From Arenibacter troitsensis (lineage in GTDB: Bacteria; Bacteroidota; Bacteroidia; Flavobacteriales; Flavobacteriaceae), in assembly GCF_900177645.1 (NCBI RefSeq), contig NZ_FXAO01000002.1, positions 310,001-374,000 of the forward strand: 64,000 nucleotides of DNA, written 5' to 3'. The translations under genes and the position numbers were made by a program. Shown piece by piece: positions 36,334 through 45,877 of this stretch. Within the stretch, counting starts at the first letter, position 1, and the number at the start of each line of letters is the position of its first letter. The notes under the pieces are model-generated. The model did no database searches. It was not told the DNA's origin and was given only the letters and a program-made list of their open reading frames with translations.

Positions 36334-38199
36334 ATGCTCAAAGGAATCAAACTTGATAAAAAATTAGAAGAATCATTTAGCGGACCTAAATACTTTGGCA
36401 TAATTAACAATATTGAACAGGTTAATACTCTTGTGGGTGTAAACAACACTGGGAAAAGTAGGTTTTTGAGAACAATCTTTTCTGAAGCGAAAAACGTAAA
36501 GTTTATTTTTGATTTGGACGAGAAAACAAAGAAAATATTTAAAAATTCCATCGACCCAATAATTTCGCAGATAGACAACTTAAAAAGGTATGGTATCAAT
36601 TATAATTATATTAGTACCATAAAGTCTTATGCCCAAAACATATTTGATACCAGTGAACAAGCGCTTGATAGTATCCTTAATTTATATTGGTTTTTAAGCA
36701 CAATTGAAGAAGATGAGTTCAAATTGACGAATAGTTCAATGGCCTACCATCTATCGCAAGGGTTATCCCAAGTTAAAACCTTAACCACCTCATTAGGCAG
36801 CACTATAGACCAACTAGGCGTTGAAAATGGTGAAATTGACAAGATTTACATTCCTATTTTAAGGGGGCTAAGACCAATAGCTCAAGAGAGTTCAAATTTT
36901 TCAAAAAATGACATTTATTTAAATCGAACTAAACATGATTACTTTAAAGATAAAATTTCGAAGGGTCTTATCTTTACAGGTTTGTCCATTTATGAATGGA
37001 TTAAAAAACTTCTTTTGGGAGATGAATCGGAAAGAAATGAGATAAAGCATTTTGAAGAATTTTTGGAAAAAAATGTCTTTAAAAAAAGGATAAACCTTAT
37101 TCCAAAATATGATGATGACGTCCTTCACATAAAAATTGGAGATGAAACTCAATTTCCAATTTATAAACTTGGAGATGGCCTCCAAACATTAATAATTATT
37201 CTGTTTCCTATATTTATCAATCGTAAGAAACCTCACATAGTTTTTATCGAAGAACCTGAAACACATTTGCACCCTAAATGGCAAAGACTTTTGTATAGAT
37301 CAATTTGTCTCTTTGAAAAACATACATATTTCTTATCTACGCACTCATCCGTTTTCATCAATTCTTCTAAGAATTCGATATTCATAGTTTCGAAAAAAAA
37401 AGGGAAGACCCATTTGCATCATTCTGAAGTTAAAACCGAAAAGATTTCTATACTCAAAGATCTTGGATACAAGCCGAATGATTTGTTTCAAACTAACTAT
37501 TTATTGTGGGTGGAAGGGCAAAGTGATAAATTGTATTTAAACTATTTAATACAGAAAATCGATGATTCCTTAGTTGAAGGAGAAGATTATAGTGTAATGT
37601 TTTATGGTGGAAGTTCTTATAAACATTTTTTAATGAATAATGGAGATTTAAATCTAGAATTTATAAGATCTTTAAATCAAAATTATGCACTAATCATGGA
37701 TAGTGACAGAATAAAATCAGGACAAAGATATAATATCAAAAAAAAAGAAATCGTTGATTTGTTTAAGAAACATAAAGCGATTTGCTGGTTAACTAAATTG
37801 AGAGAAATAGAAAATTATATACCCTACAACAATTTCGAAAATGCAGTCAAAACTGTACATAAGATTAAAAATATTGAAATTGATAGAGGGGATTTTGGAG
37901 ATAGATGCAAATACATTGACTTAGATGCAAAACCCACATTCAAGCCAAATATAAAATTGAGTAATGAATTTTTTAGTAAGATACAAAAGAATAGAGATAG
38001 TACACTTATCGGAGTAAAGGAACAAGAATTACGTGAAGAAATAGAATTGTGCTTAGAAAACACAAAAAAAAACTTTAATCAAATCGATAAAATTAAGGTA
38101 GCCGAAAAAATAGTTCAGAACGGGTTTGCCATTCAAAATGATGAACTACAAAAAGTACTTACTAGTATTGTAGAAGATATTAGGAAAGCGAATGAATAG
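36334..38199 (+). CDS. OLD-like AAA ATPase fused to a TOPRIM nuclease domain
   Basis: 621 residues from ATG 36334 (a TTG at 36241 would add 31). The ABC-type ATPase half has Walker A VGVNNTGKS (about 34-42), Walker B HIVFIEEPETHLHP (about 305) and the FLSTHSSVF H-loop. The C-terminal half (from about 388) has TOPRIM features: VEGQSDKLYL and ALIMDSDR, followed by TKLREIENYIP typical of OLD-family nucleases. Such proteins act alone or with partners in anti-phage systems (OLD, Gabija, PARIS, retron-associated). No UvrD-like GajB is present, which argues against Gabija. Confidence 0.82.
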   Translation: MLKGIKLDKKLEESFSGPKYFGIINNIEQVNTLVGVNNTGKSRFLRTIFSEAKNVKFIFDLDEKTKKIFKNSIDPIISQIDNLKRYGINYNYISTIKSYAQNIFDTSEQALDSILNLYWFLSTIEEDEFKLTNSSMAYHLSQGLSQVKTLTTSLGSTIDQLGVENGEIDKIYIPILRGLRPIAQESSNFSKNDIYLNRTKHDYFKDKISKGLIFTGLSIYEWIKKLLLGDESERNEIKHFEEFLEKNVFKKRINLIPKYDDDVLHIKIGDETQFPIYKLGDGLQTLIIILFPIFINRKKPHIVFIEEPETHLHPKWQRLLYRSICLFEKHTYFLSTHSSVFINSSKNSIFIVSKKKGKTHLHHSEVKTEKISILKDLGYKPNDLFQTNYLLWVEGQSDKLYLNYLIQKIDDSLVEGEDYSVMFYGGSSYKHFLMNNGDLNLEFIRSLNQNYALIMDSDRIKSGQRYNIKKKEIVDLFKKHKAICWLTKLREIENYIPYNNFENAVKTVHKIKNIEIDRGDFGDRCKYIDLDAKPTFKPNIKLSNEFFSKIQKNRDSTLIGVKEQELREEIELCLENTKKNFNQIDKIKVAEKIVQNGFAIQNDELQKVLTSIVEDIRKANE

Positions 38200-38353
38200 T
38201 ATTAATAATAACAATTCGAATAACGATTTGCCCTAAAACTGCAACAATCTGATTATAGGGACAAAACACCATAAAATAACACTTACTGTATTTTCATCAA
38301 TGCCAAATGTTCATTATATATTAGTGTTCATTGTCAATGAACGCAGCATACAA

Positions 38354-38469
38354 ATGAATATTTATGATTACAACCCGATGAATTCGGTTACCCTCCAGTT
38401 GAACGCGATGAAGTTTACAAAGAAATTTTTGAGCAAGCTGAGAATTTTAAAAAATACAATAAAGTATAA
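38354..38469 (+). pseudogene. Frameshifted remnant of a type I restriction HsdR C-terminus
   Basis: In the frame starting at 38354 the sequence reads MNIYDYNP, then a one-base shift near 38374-38376 leads into DEFGYPPVERDEVYKEIFEQ and on to AENFKKYNKV-stop at 38469. The YPPV.RDEVYKEIFEQAENFKK pattern is what I recall of the extreme C-terminus of HsdR subunits. No hsdM, hsdS or remaining hsdR is in the window, so this would be decay debris of a lost type I system. Confidence 0.45.
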
Positions 38470-38483
38470 AAAAGTAAAGGCTT

Positions 38484-39125
38484 ATGCACCCAAGAGCAAA
38501 GAAACCAATAGAAATGCTATCCGAAAGTTTGAACGAAATATTAATGTCAGTTAAATTCAGTATGCAATATCGTAAAAGTTATGACTCAGAGTTTTGGCAA
38601 GTAGCTAAAGAAAATGATGGAATCTTAGGATTCCCTTCTTGTATGTTGCTCTTTTGTATAGTTGATACTTTAGGAAGTTATTTTGAAAATAATCCAGAAT
38701 TTAAGATAAATATTAAGGGGTTATCCAGTCCACAAATAATAAATAATGAAAATAGGTCTCATTTTTACATACTTAATTCGGAGCTATTCAATTTAAATTT
38801 ATCCAAAGGGGATATCGATAGACTATATGAATGTAGAACTAGTTTATTACATAATAGCGTATTAACTGATGGTGTAATTTTGAGGGAAACAAACAAAAAG
38901 GATTTTATAGAAAAGATAAAATTTGGAGAGAAAACATTAATATCTATAGGCATAGAAGATTTTTATTATGCTTGCCAAGATGCCGTTGAGAGTTTTTTTA
39001 ATTATCCAATTGTAATAAACGACCAATTAAAGCATAGGTCTAAATTTCACTATAAGGGAATTAGTAATGAAAAAGGATTGTGCAAATTAACTCATGGGGA
39101 ATTTTGGGGTATGAGGACAACATAG
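38484..39125 (+). CDS. HEPN-motif protein, candidate RNase or defence effector
   Basis: 213 residues without a named family that I can assign. The centre contains YECRTSLLHN, in which R118 and H123 fit the RxxxxH catalytic motif of HEPN ribonucleases, embedded in an all-helical context as HEPN domains are. N-terminal start is uncertain; ATG 38514 or 38544 are alternatives. It follows the OLD-like gene in the same orientation, 284 bp downstream, with the HsdR remnant between. It is the last gene before the right end of the element. Confidence 0.55.
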   Translation: MHPRAKKPIEMLSESLNEILMSVKFSMQYRKSYDSEFWQVAKENDGILGFPSCMLLFCIVDTLGSYFENNPEFKINIKGLSSPQIINNENRSHFYILNSELFNLNLSKGDIDRLYECRTSLLHNSVLTDGVILRETNKKDFIEKIKFGEKTLISIGIEDFYYACQDAVESFFNYPIVINDQLKHRSKFHYKGISNEKGLCKLTHGEFWGMRTT

Positions 39126-39399
39126 ATTCAGAGCTATTTGCCACTACAAATAATGAAATAGGAAGTATATCAACTAAGTAAAAATTAAATTGAATTAAAT
39201 CAAACAATATCACTTTGAAAAAAATGAGTTGAGATTTTTTAAAAGTCCCTTTCTGAATGATTCCCCTTTTAAGTCCAATCTATGTGAGGCGAAACAGTGG
39301 GATACAATTTTAGTAGTTTTCCGAGGAAGGTTTAAAATAGGATAACTTTCTCGCATTCTTACTAAACCAAACCAAAATCCCATCCACCTTCAAATCAAA

Positions 39400-39440
39400 T
39401 TTACACCCCATTTTTCCATTTGTCCCCCATTTACACCCCA
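39400..39440. repeat. Arm-type repeats at the right end of the element
   Basis: TTTACACCCCA at 39400-39410 and 39430-39440, with a degenerate copy TTTGTCCCCCA at 39419-39429 directly abutting the second. These match the left-end TTTACACCTCA repeats with one substitution and lie 38 bp inside the candidate right att site. Confidence 0.6.
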
Positions 39441-39477
39441 ACTGCCATAAACCCCTGTAAAATAAGGGTCCGTCACT

Positions 39478-39495
39478 TCCTGTATCGGGAAGTAA
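39478..39495 (+). other. Candidate right attachment site
   Basis: TCCTGTATCGGGAAGTAA, 13 of 18 bases identical to the mnmE 3' end. It reads SCIGK-stop, so the part from the core onward (GGGAAGTAA) looks like the displaced original mnmE terminus. Core TGTATCGG at 39481-39488. Confidence 0.6.
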
Positions 39496-39557
39496 CCTCA
39501 CCAAAGGGTCTACTGAAATAGAATGAATATAATATAGAATTGAGATGCCGGAATAAT

Positions 39558-40193
39558 CTAAGCATCTTTCCCTACCATTTTTATAAACGGTTTTTCCCCA
39601 TGAAAAATAATGAGCACCATCAGAAGACCAATAACAATCAAAAATACCACTTGAAGCTTGGACAGCAATAGATTCATGCTTAATGCCTTATTGGATAAAT
39701 AGGTCAACTGACGCCCTTCAGAAAGCTGTACTTTGGAAAGTTTATCCAGATTGTTGCCGATTTTTTCAAATAAAACACTGAATTCTTTTGTGCTTCCGAT
39801 TTCCGTTGTTGCTGGCGTTCTAGAAAAACTATTTTCCAAGGTTTCTAATTCCCTATAGTTATCCTTCAATTGTGCAAAATGGACCGATTCATTAGGTGTT
39901 AACTTGGTATTAGAGAAATTCTCCAGTAGTTCCTTAATGCTTTCGCTTTTGCCGTCATGGCCCCAGCTTCCTTTTGCTGAAGACAATTCCAACTCTTTCT
40001 GGTGAAAAAGGTTGTTAAGTCTATAGATGTACTCTAAGGCTACAACCCGATCTTCAAAAACAGAGTTAACGGTATGGTCTGCGGTAGAGAAGTTTCTTCT
40101 GTTTAATTCATTTGATGTTAGCACCAATAAAAATGCTACGGCCAAGATAAAACCGGTATTAAGACGCTGTTTTAGAGTCAATTTTTTGTGCAT
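39558..40193 (-). CDS. Membrane protein with MCP-like four-helix-bundle sensor domain
   Basis: 211 residues: transmembrane helix at about 11-25 (TGFILAVAFLLVLTS), a periplasmic helical region (about 30-170) resembling the 4HB_MCP sensor domain of chemoreceptors, and a second helix at about 180-198 (LQVVFLIVIGLLMVLII). It lacks a cytoplasmic HAMP or signalling domain, so it would be a stand-alone sensor or structural protein. Function unknown. Confidence 0.65.
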   Translation of the reverse strand: MHKKLTLKQRLNTGFILAVAFLLVLTSNELNRRNFSTADHTVNSVFEDRVVALEYIYRLNNLFHQKELELSSAKGSWGHDGKSESIKELLENFSNTKLTPNESVHFAQLKDNYRELETLENSFSRTPATTEIGSTKEFSVLFEKIGNNLDKLSKVQLSEGRQLTYLSNKALSMNLLLSKLQVVFLIVIGLLMVLIIFHGEKPFIKMVGKDA

Positions 40194-40272
40194 TTTTTTG
40201 TTTTATTAGTGTTTACATGGAATTATTAAAAAGTATCAAATTATACACTGGGATAAACCAACTATTTATATA

Positions 40273-40641
40273 TTAAATTCCACTAAGTTCACCTGATTCA
40301 AGTGCATTCTTTATATCTGCAGATACAACACTATGGATACCAAAAAATCGTCCACCATCAGTCCTTTTGATCTTGACCTGTAGGGTTCCGTCCTTTTTTT
40401 CCTTAACATCTGTAACCACTACTTTGACCCCTTCCATTTTTTTATAGTTGGCAATACCCCCGGATTTAATAATAGTATTAGCCCTAGGAAAATCGATATG
40501 TTTAAAACTAGGAGCATCGGGGCGACCAATCTGAAGTATATCACCCGCCTTTACCTCTTTAAGGACATCGGAACTGCCACTTTGTGCGTTAATATTTAAG
40601 GTTGCCACCACAAATAAGACTGCAAAAAATAATTTTTTCAT
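40273..40641 (-). CDS. Small secreted protein of unknown function
   Basis: 122 residues: signal peptide 1-19 (ATLNINAQ), then a compact beta-rich mature part of about 100 residues. No named family is recognised, though DILQIGRPDAPSFKHIDFPR and the final IHSVVSADIKNALESGEL look like a conserved fold. Lies 79 bp upstream of the four-helix-bundle gene in the same orientation and might be cotranscribed with it. Periplasmic location inferred. Confidence 0.65.
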   Translation of the reverse strand: MKKLFFAVLFVVATLNINAQSGSSDVLKEVKAGDILQIGRPDAPSFKHIDFPRANTIIKSGGIANYKKMEGVKVVVTDVKEKKDGTLQVKIKRTDGGRFFGIHSVVSADIKNALESGELSGI

Positions 40642-40863
40642 AACACTGATTTAAAGGTTTCTATCAATTTTTTCTGTTTTTAATTTAGTTCTCAGAATTT
40701 CTTCAATATCCGTTTGTTATATCAATCGAATATTATACGAATCGCTCTCTAAATATTTATCGGTCTAGCGCAAAGGTTGTGCCATGAACAATGACATATT
40801 AAAAACACAAACCGTAATTGCCTGAAATTCAGTAAATAAAATTTATGCGAAGATTGTAAGCGG

Positions 40864-40919
40864 AAATTTAAACTGGGGGATTTCGCATCAATTGGGTAAT
40901 TATACCCCAGTTAAAATTT
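40864..40919. repeat. Imperfect inverted repeat
   Basis: AAATTTAAACTGGGG (40864-40878) and CCCCAGTTAAAATTT (40905-40919) pair at 14 of 15 positions around a 26-nt loop. No T-run follows. Function unknown. Confidence 0.6.
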
Positions 40920-41170
40920 AAGCCTTTAGTAAGGGTTCATTTGATACATTCCTACAATTTTGCCTAGACCCAATATTAAAATCTAATAGTTTCGATGCTA
41001 ACCTTCTTTACATGCTGGGAACACTTTTTATTTCAAATTGATTTTTAACGGATAGGATTTATTGTTACGGTATCTCAACCATCGATCTACGTCATTACTT
41101 CCAGTTTTTTATCTCAATTCCAACAATACCCAATTAACATAGGATTTTCGTATTTCTTCCCGGTTAAAAA

Positions 41171-41202
41171 AAAAGGAACAATGGCCTCCCATTGTTCCTT
41201 TT
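41171..41202. terminator. Terminator of the sulfatase operon
   Basis: AAAAGGAACAATGG (41171-41184) pairs perfectly with CCATTGTTCCTTTT (41189-41202) around a 4-nt loop, preceded by an A-run. Minus-strand transcripts from the sulfatase genes would end in this hairpin plus U-run. Confidence 0.85.
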
Positions 41203-41264
41203 GCAACTAACATAACTCTAAACGTAATATCAATAATATAAATACTATTTACTTCTAATTTGTA

Positions 41265-42641
41265 TTATTTCGATATCAACGCTACCCCTTTAAAAACATC
41301 TTTTTGCCAATTTTTGAGTTTTTTACGCAATTGCTTAACTATTTTCGGATAGTATACGGCAATATTATTTTTTTCCGAAATATCTTTTGACAAATCAAAC
41401 AACTCAACTGTTTCTTGGCCGTCCAAATTAATGGTTACAAGTTTCCACCTGTCACTTCTTACTGCATTTTTGTTTCCAAAATTCCAAAAAAGATCTCGCT
41501 TTGGTAATGCCTCATCGAATAGTAAAAGATTCTTTATACTCAGTCCGTCTATTACCATACTTTCTGGTTCTTTCCCAATAAAATCTAAAAAAGTGGGGAG
41601 AAAATCCATCGTAAGTACAGGAGTTCCGATAACGGTTCCTGCATTAAACTCTTTTGGATACCACGCAATGGCAGGAACACGGTGTCCACCTTCGTACAAA
41701 CCGGCTTTAAACCCTCTTAGGTTCCCGTTGCTGCCATTTTGTGAGGCTCCGTTATCAGAGCAAAAAATTACGATGGTGTTCCTATCGAGTCCGGTATCCT
41801 TGAGTTTTTGCATGATCTTGCCCACACCCTCATCCAAAACCTCAACCATTTCCTTGTAAATACCAGGTATACTATCTTCCAGTACAAGATCGGTGCCTTT
41901 TTCCCCAACCCTGCGAAGGGCCTTATCAGTTCTTCGCTGATATGGGTAATGAGGGGACTCATGTGGAAGATATAAGAAAAACGGTTTTTCAGTTTTTTTA
42001 GGGTTATTCCTATCTATAAAATCCAAACCATATTCTGTTATCAAGTCGGTCGTATAGCCTTTATCATCCTTAATTTCCGTGTTATTCCACCAATCAAAAT
42101 ATCCTTCCTGGTCTATATGTGCGTGGTAATCTACGTTCCCACTCACAAAACCACTAAAATCATCAAACCCCTGTAGGGAGGGATTAAACTTGGGGTCGTA
42201 CCCTAAATGCCATTTTCCGAAAACCCCTGTGCTATAACCATGTTTTTTTAGTTCATCGGCAATGGTTATCTCCTCAATAGCCAGGCCTACTTCCCTGTGG
42301 CTTGCTGCCGTAATGACGCCTCCTACCCCGGTCCGCTGCTGATATTTCCCTGTTAATAGTGCTGCTCGTGTGGGACTACAAACTGCCCCATTGGAATGAA
42401 AGTCCGTAAACCGTATTCCTTCCATGGCTAACCTATCAATATTTGGGGTATTGATGTAAGTATTACCATAACAGGAGATGTCACCATAACCCAAATCATC
42501 GGCCATGATAAGAATAAAATTAGGTTTAAGGACTTTCTTATCGCTATCTATACTTTTATTTTCCTGCGAGAAAACCGAATTCAATGTTATTAAAGTGACA
42601 AGAAAGAAAAATACTGTATTAGGTGTTTTATTGATTATCAT
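41265..42641 (-). CDS. Secreted arylsulfatase-type sulfatase (CSPTR)
   Basis: 458 residues from ATG 42641 (a longer frame to 42668 exists), chosen because it gives a clean signal peptide ending VFSQ. S1-type sulfatase: FILIMADDLGYGD metal site, formylglycine motif CSPTR (Cys88) followed by LLTGKYQQRTG, GKWHLG, and IVIFCSDNGA. The CSPTR cysteine would be converted to formylglycine by an FGE encoded elsewhere. Substrate is a sulfate ester on some glycan, unspecified. Last of three sulfatases in one orientation. Confidence 0.9.
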   Translation of the reverse strand: MIINKTPNTVFFFLVTLITLNSVFSQENKSIDSDKKVLKPNFILIMADDLGYGDISCYGNTYINTPNIDRLAMEGIRFTDFHSNGAVCSPTRAALLTGKYQQRTGVGGVITAASHREVGLAIEEITIADELKKHGYSTGVFGKWHLGYDPKFNPSLQGFDDFSGFVSGNVDYHAHIDQEGYFDWWNNTEIKDDKGYTTDLITEYGLDFIDRNNPKKTEKPFFLYLPHESPHYPYQRRTDKALRRVGEKGTDLVLEDSIPGIYKEMVEVLDEGVGKIMQKLKDTGLDRNTIVIFCSDNGASQNGSNGNLRGFKAGLYEGGHRVPAIAWYPKEFNAGTVIGTPVLTMDFLPTFLDFIGKEPESMVIDGLSIKNLLLFDEALPKRDLFWNFGNKNAVRSDRWKLVTINLDGQETVELFDLSKDISEKNNIAVYYPKIVKQLRKKLKNWQKDVFKGVALISK

Positions 42642-42681
42642 TCCTAAGACAATTTTGATTCCATCCATTTTGGTGTATTTT

Positions 42682-44256
42682 TTATTTGGCAGTGACAGGG
42701 GTTCGTTCTACGGAATATCCTTGTTCCCTATATTTTTGTAAAAGCTGGTCCATCGTATTTATTTTCTCTGAATGTTGAGCAAATAAATTGATGCGTTGCT
42801 CGGGGTCTTTCTCCATATCGAACAATAGGCCTTCTCCTTCAAAGTCAGTATAATTCCTTAGATTTTTAAAGGAGTCCGGCATTTTTGTATGTTCGCCAGA
42901 AGGAGCATTGATATAAAGCCACTTACCCTGCCTCAACCCCCATGCCTTTTCAAAGGTGTTGTGAACTGTAGCTTCGCGTAAGGGTGAAGTATATTTTTCC
43001 CCCTTAAAAACCGGTAGTAAATTATAGCTATCCGGAGCTGCTCCTTCTGCCAAGGGAGTATTGGTGGCTGCCGCCAGTGTGGCCATGATATCCACCTGGG
43101 ATATTACCTCCCTGGAAACGGAACCGGCACTGACCTTTCCTGGCCATTTTACAATAAATGGCACGTGGTGGCCTCCTTCCCATACATCGCGTTTTAAACC
43201 CCTAAAATCACCCATACTAAAGTGGCCATATTTTTCTGCCCGTTCAAACGCATATTTTTCGGGGCCATTATCAGCACTGAATATAACAATGGTATTCTTA
43301 TCTAAACCTTTCTCTTTCAAGGCTTTTAACACCTGTCCGGCAACCCAGTCCGTCTGTACCATAAAATCTCCATAACCCCCTGCTTCAGAAGTTCCAATAA
43401 ACTCATCATTAGGAATTATAGGTGCATGCGGCGAGGGAAGTGCAAAATATAGAAAAAAGGGTTTGTCCTTCTCTTGTCTATTTACGTATTCCACTGCTTT
43501 TTGGGTAAGGGTAGGTAATACCTTATAAGGGTCCCATCCTTCTACCATTGGTCCCGGACGAAATTCCCAATTCCCTTCCTTAGTCTCAAAACCTCTCTTA
43601 ACAATGTCTTGATCTTTTGTTGGCAGTTCTACGAATTTATTGTTTTCAATCCATGCATAGGGTGGGAAATTTATGGTTCCATCACCAAAATAGTAATCAA
43701 AACCTCGATCTAAAGGTCCGCCTGAAATTGGAGCACTCCAATCTAAATCCTCAGGAAGGTAGTAGTTTACTACTCTTTCCCCTTGCTCCGTTTTTCCTGA
43801 TGGCTCATTCTTAAATTTCCAATCCCATCCCAAATGCCACTTACCGATACAAGCCGTAGTGTAGCCAGATTTTTGTAAAACCTGTGGAAGTGTAACATCG
43901 GACTCCTTGAAGAAAGGTTGGCCAAATGAATTTACTATTCCATGTTGATTTCGCCAATGGTATGTCCCGGTTAACAAAGCAAAACGACTGGGAGAACAGA
44001 TTCCAGAAGAACTGTGGGCATCCGTAAAACGCATACCTTCCGAAGCCAATTGATCAAGATTAGGTGTAGGTATTTTAGAGTCTGGATTCTGACAATTAAG
44101 ATCTCCGTAGCCCATATCGTCGGCATAAATTATAACAATATTGGGCAAGTCTTCTTTTTGCATTGCCCCCTCTTTCTTGGATTGTTGATTACCTCCACAA
44201 GAGGTAATGAGAACCATAAGAAAACACGCCGCCGAACGTTTAAGGATTTTATTCAT
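42682..44256 (-). CDS. Lipoprotein sulfatase (CSPSR)
   Basis: 524 residues from ATG 44256 ([22 protein letters not shown]), with a lipoprotein cysteine at about residue 20, which the longer frame to 44343 would bury. S1-type motifs: [14 protein letters not shown], the formylglycine CSPSR (Cys87), [10 protein letters not shown] and [11 protein letters not shown]. Resembles arylsulfatase A/GalNAc-6-sulfatase-like bacterial enzymes used on polysaccharides. Membrane anchoring suggests action on oligosaccharides at the cell surface or periplasm. Confidence 0.9.
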   Translation of the reverse strand: MNKILKRSAACFLMVLITSCGGNQQSKKEGAMQKEDLPNIVIIYADDMGYGDLNCQNPDSKIPTPNLDQLASEGMRFTDAHSSSGICSPSRFALLTGTYHWRNQHGIVNSFGQPFFKESDVTLPQVLQKSGYTTACIGKWHLGWDWKFKNEPSGKTEQGERVVNYYLPEDLDWSAPISGGPLDRGFDYYFGDGTINFPPYAWIENNKFVELPTKDQDIVKRGFETKEGNWEFRPGPMVEGWDPYKVLPTLTQKAVEYVNRQEKDKPFFLYFALPSPHAPIIPNDEFIGTSEAGGYGDFMVQTDWVAGQVLKALKEKGLDKNTIVIFSADNGPEKYAFERAEKYGHFSMGDFRGLKRDVWEGGHHVPFIVKWPGKVSAGSVSREVISQVDIMATLAAATNTPLAEGAAPDSYNLLPVFKGEKYTSPLREATVHNTFEKAWGLRQGKWLYINAPSGEHTKMPDSFKNLRNYTDFEGEGLLFDMEKDPEQRINLFAQHSEKINTMDQLLQKYREQGYSVERTPVTAK

Positions 44257-44329
44257 TTGATTCTTTAATTGTATGTTTAGGTCGATTACATTTTTTTTGT
44301 GGGCCAATATGCCCCAACTTAAATAATTA

Positions 44330-45877
44330 TTATTTGGCATCATCCAAAAGCGTTAAAAGTTCCGCTACAACATCAGGGTGCTCCCCATAAACATTGTTGG
44401 TTTCCTTTGGATCCTCTCTCAAATTATACAAGGTTGCGTTTGGCTGTCCATCTTCGGCAAGTATTCCATCCGGTTTGGCAAAACCTCCCGAACCTAAAGA
44501 GGTGGTTAGTTTCCAGTCGCCCTTTCTAATAGCAAAAAAGCCGTTTAAGGAATGGTGCACTGTAAAATCCCGAATTGGATCCTGTGCCTTTCCAGTAAAT
44601 GCCGGTAACATATTGTAACTATCCTCCCCTGCTCCTTTTGGCAAATCTTTACCGACTATACCCGATAGTGTAGCCAATAAATCTGTAGTACAAAGAACTT
44701 GATTAGACACACTACCTGGTTTTATTTTTCCTGGCCACCGTGCAAAAAAAGGGATGCGATGTCCACCTTCATATATATCCGCCTTCTGGCCTCTGTAAAT
44801 ATAATTGGCTCGATGGTCATATTGAGCTTTGTCTTCCTCCGTCCAATTAGAGCCGTTGTCCGAGGTAACAATAATAAGGGTATTTTCTGCCTTGCCTGAT
44901 TCCTCCAAAGCCTTTAGGACGGCACCAACAGTATCGTCCACTAGGGTTACAAAATCGCCATAGCGCCCAGCATTCGATTTTCCATTGACCTCCTCCGTTG
45001 GTAGCCAAGGTGTGTGTGGTGCAGTTAGTGGAAAATAAAGAAAAAAGGGGGTTTTTACCTTCTTTTGTTCGGTTATATAATTTGTAGCCTTAAAAGTTAG
45101 ATGATCCATAACCTTATTAAAGTCGAAGTTTGGAGCAACTTCTCCTGGTCTCCAAAAAACACCTCTTCCATCCTTGGCCTGACTTTTACCTTTTGTATAG
45201 GCTGTAGGAAGTTCGGTAGCTTTTTCATTCTCCAAATATAGGTATGGGGTCATATCCAAAGAAGCCGGAATAATATAAGAATAGTTAAACCCCAAGGTAT
45301 TTGGGCCACTTACCTTTTTATCGAAATCTACATTGCTATCGGCCCCTTCTTCAAAGACTTTGTCCCACTCATATTTCGCAATGGGCTTATCCAAATTCTT
45401 TGCTTTCCACCCCAGCCCCAAATGCCATTTGCCAATACATGCTGTATTGTAACCGTTATCTTGCAGAAAGGAGGCCACCGTAGTACGATCGGATTCAATT
45501 AGTGGCGGATCATAACCCCACAAAACACCTTCCTTTAATCTGCTCCTCCAAGCATAACGACCTGTGAGGATACCATATCTTGTGGGAGTGCAAACTGCTG
45601 AATTGGAATGGGCATCTGTAAAATGAATTCCTTCATTCACGATCTTATCCATAAATGGCGTTTGAATTCCAGAATTTGGGTTGAGCGAAGACAAATCGCC
45701 ATATCCCATGTCATCTGCTAAAATATAGACGATATTTGGACGATTATCTTCCGTCTTTTCCTCTTCCAAAGATTTTTTGGAGGCGTTTGAACCACAAGAA
45801 ACAATTACCATAGAAAGGCACGCTACCACAACTGGCCATTCACGTAAAAAATCGTATTTTTTATTAGCTAAAGTCAT
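44330..45877 (-). CDS. Lipoprotein sulfatase (CTPTR)
   Basis: 515 residues with lipoprotein cysteine at 28 (VIVSCGSN). S1-type sulfatase: [14 protein letters not shown], formylglycine motif CTPTR (Cys96), [10 protein letters not shown], and [12 protein letters not shown]. Paralogous to the 42682 gene, roughly the same architecture, but a different formylglycine context and different substrate loops, suggesting distinct sulfate positions. First sulfatase after SusD; 180 bp separate it from susD. Confidence 0.9.
   Translation of the reverse strand: MTLANKKYDFLREWPVVVACLSMVIVSCGSNASKKSLEEEKTEDNRPNIVYILADDMGYGDLSSLNPNSGIQTPFMDKIVNEGIHFTDAHSNSAVCTPTRYGILTGRYAWRSRLKEGVLWGYDPPLIESDRTTVASFLQDNGYNTACIGKWHLGLGWKAKNLDKPIAKYEWDKVFEEGADSNVDFDKKVSGPNTLGFNYSYIIPASLDMTPYLYLENEKATELPTAYTKGKSQAKDGRGVFWRPGEVAPNFDFNKVMDHLTFKATNYITEQKKVKTPFFLYFPLTAPHTPWLPTEEVNGKSNAGRYGDFVTLVDDTVGAVLKALEESGKAENTLIIVTSDNGSNWTEEDKAQYDHRANYIYRGQKADIYEGGHRIPFFARWPGKIKPGSVSNQVLCTTDLLATLSGIVGKDLPKGAGEDSYNMLPAFTGKAQDPIRDFTVHHSLNGFFAIRKGDWKLTTSLGSGGFAKPDGILAEDGQPNATLYNLREDPKETNNVYGEHPDVVAELLTLLDDAK

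Larger units (their letters stand above)
21652..39488 (+). mobile_element. Putative integrative mobilizable element inserted in mnmE (about 17.8 kb)
   Basis: Bounded by the two mnmE-end-like core sites and by clusters of TTTACACC(T/C)CA repeats. It contains in order a tyrosine integrase, an HExxH protein, an AlbA_2 protein, an excisionase-like HTH, VapE-like and primase-like replication proteins, MobC-like and MobA/VirD2 mobilization proteins, then a block of defence genes. No type IV secretion genes are present, so transfer would depend on a helper: a mobilizable rather than self-conjugative element. Genes on both sides are typical chromosomal loci. Boundaries are inferred from sequence symmetry only. 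Confidence 0.7.
39126..39557. other. Right end of the element, non-coding
   Basis: Contains the right-end arm repeats (39400-39440) and the candidate right att site (39478-39495). A 64-codon minus-strand frame (39310-39504) overlaps these and is rejected as a gene. The chromosome resumes with the membrane protein gene ending at 39558. Confidence 0.6.
40642..41264. other. 623-bp intergenic region between the envelope genes and the sulfatase locus
   Basis: No gene recognised. Holds an imperfect inverted repeat at 40864-40919 and a strong terminator at 41171-41202. The rest is AT-rich and featureless to my reading. Confidence 0.5.

Noticed and set aside
36334-38199. Gabija (GajA) assignment for the OLD-like gene
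   Set aside because: No UvrD-like GajB follows; the general OLD/TOPRIM label is all that is supported.
21837-39495. Self-transmissible conjugative transposon
   Set aside because: A relaxase and accessory proteins are present, but no type IV secretion or coupling-protein genes were found.
39310-39504. Minus-strand frame of 64 codons overlapping the right att site
   Set aside because: It crosses the arm repeats and the att site and resembles no family; treated as chance.
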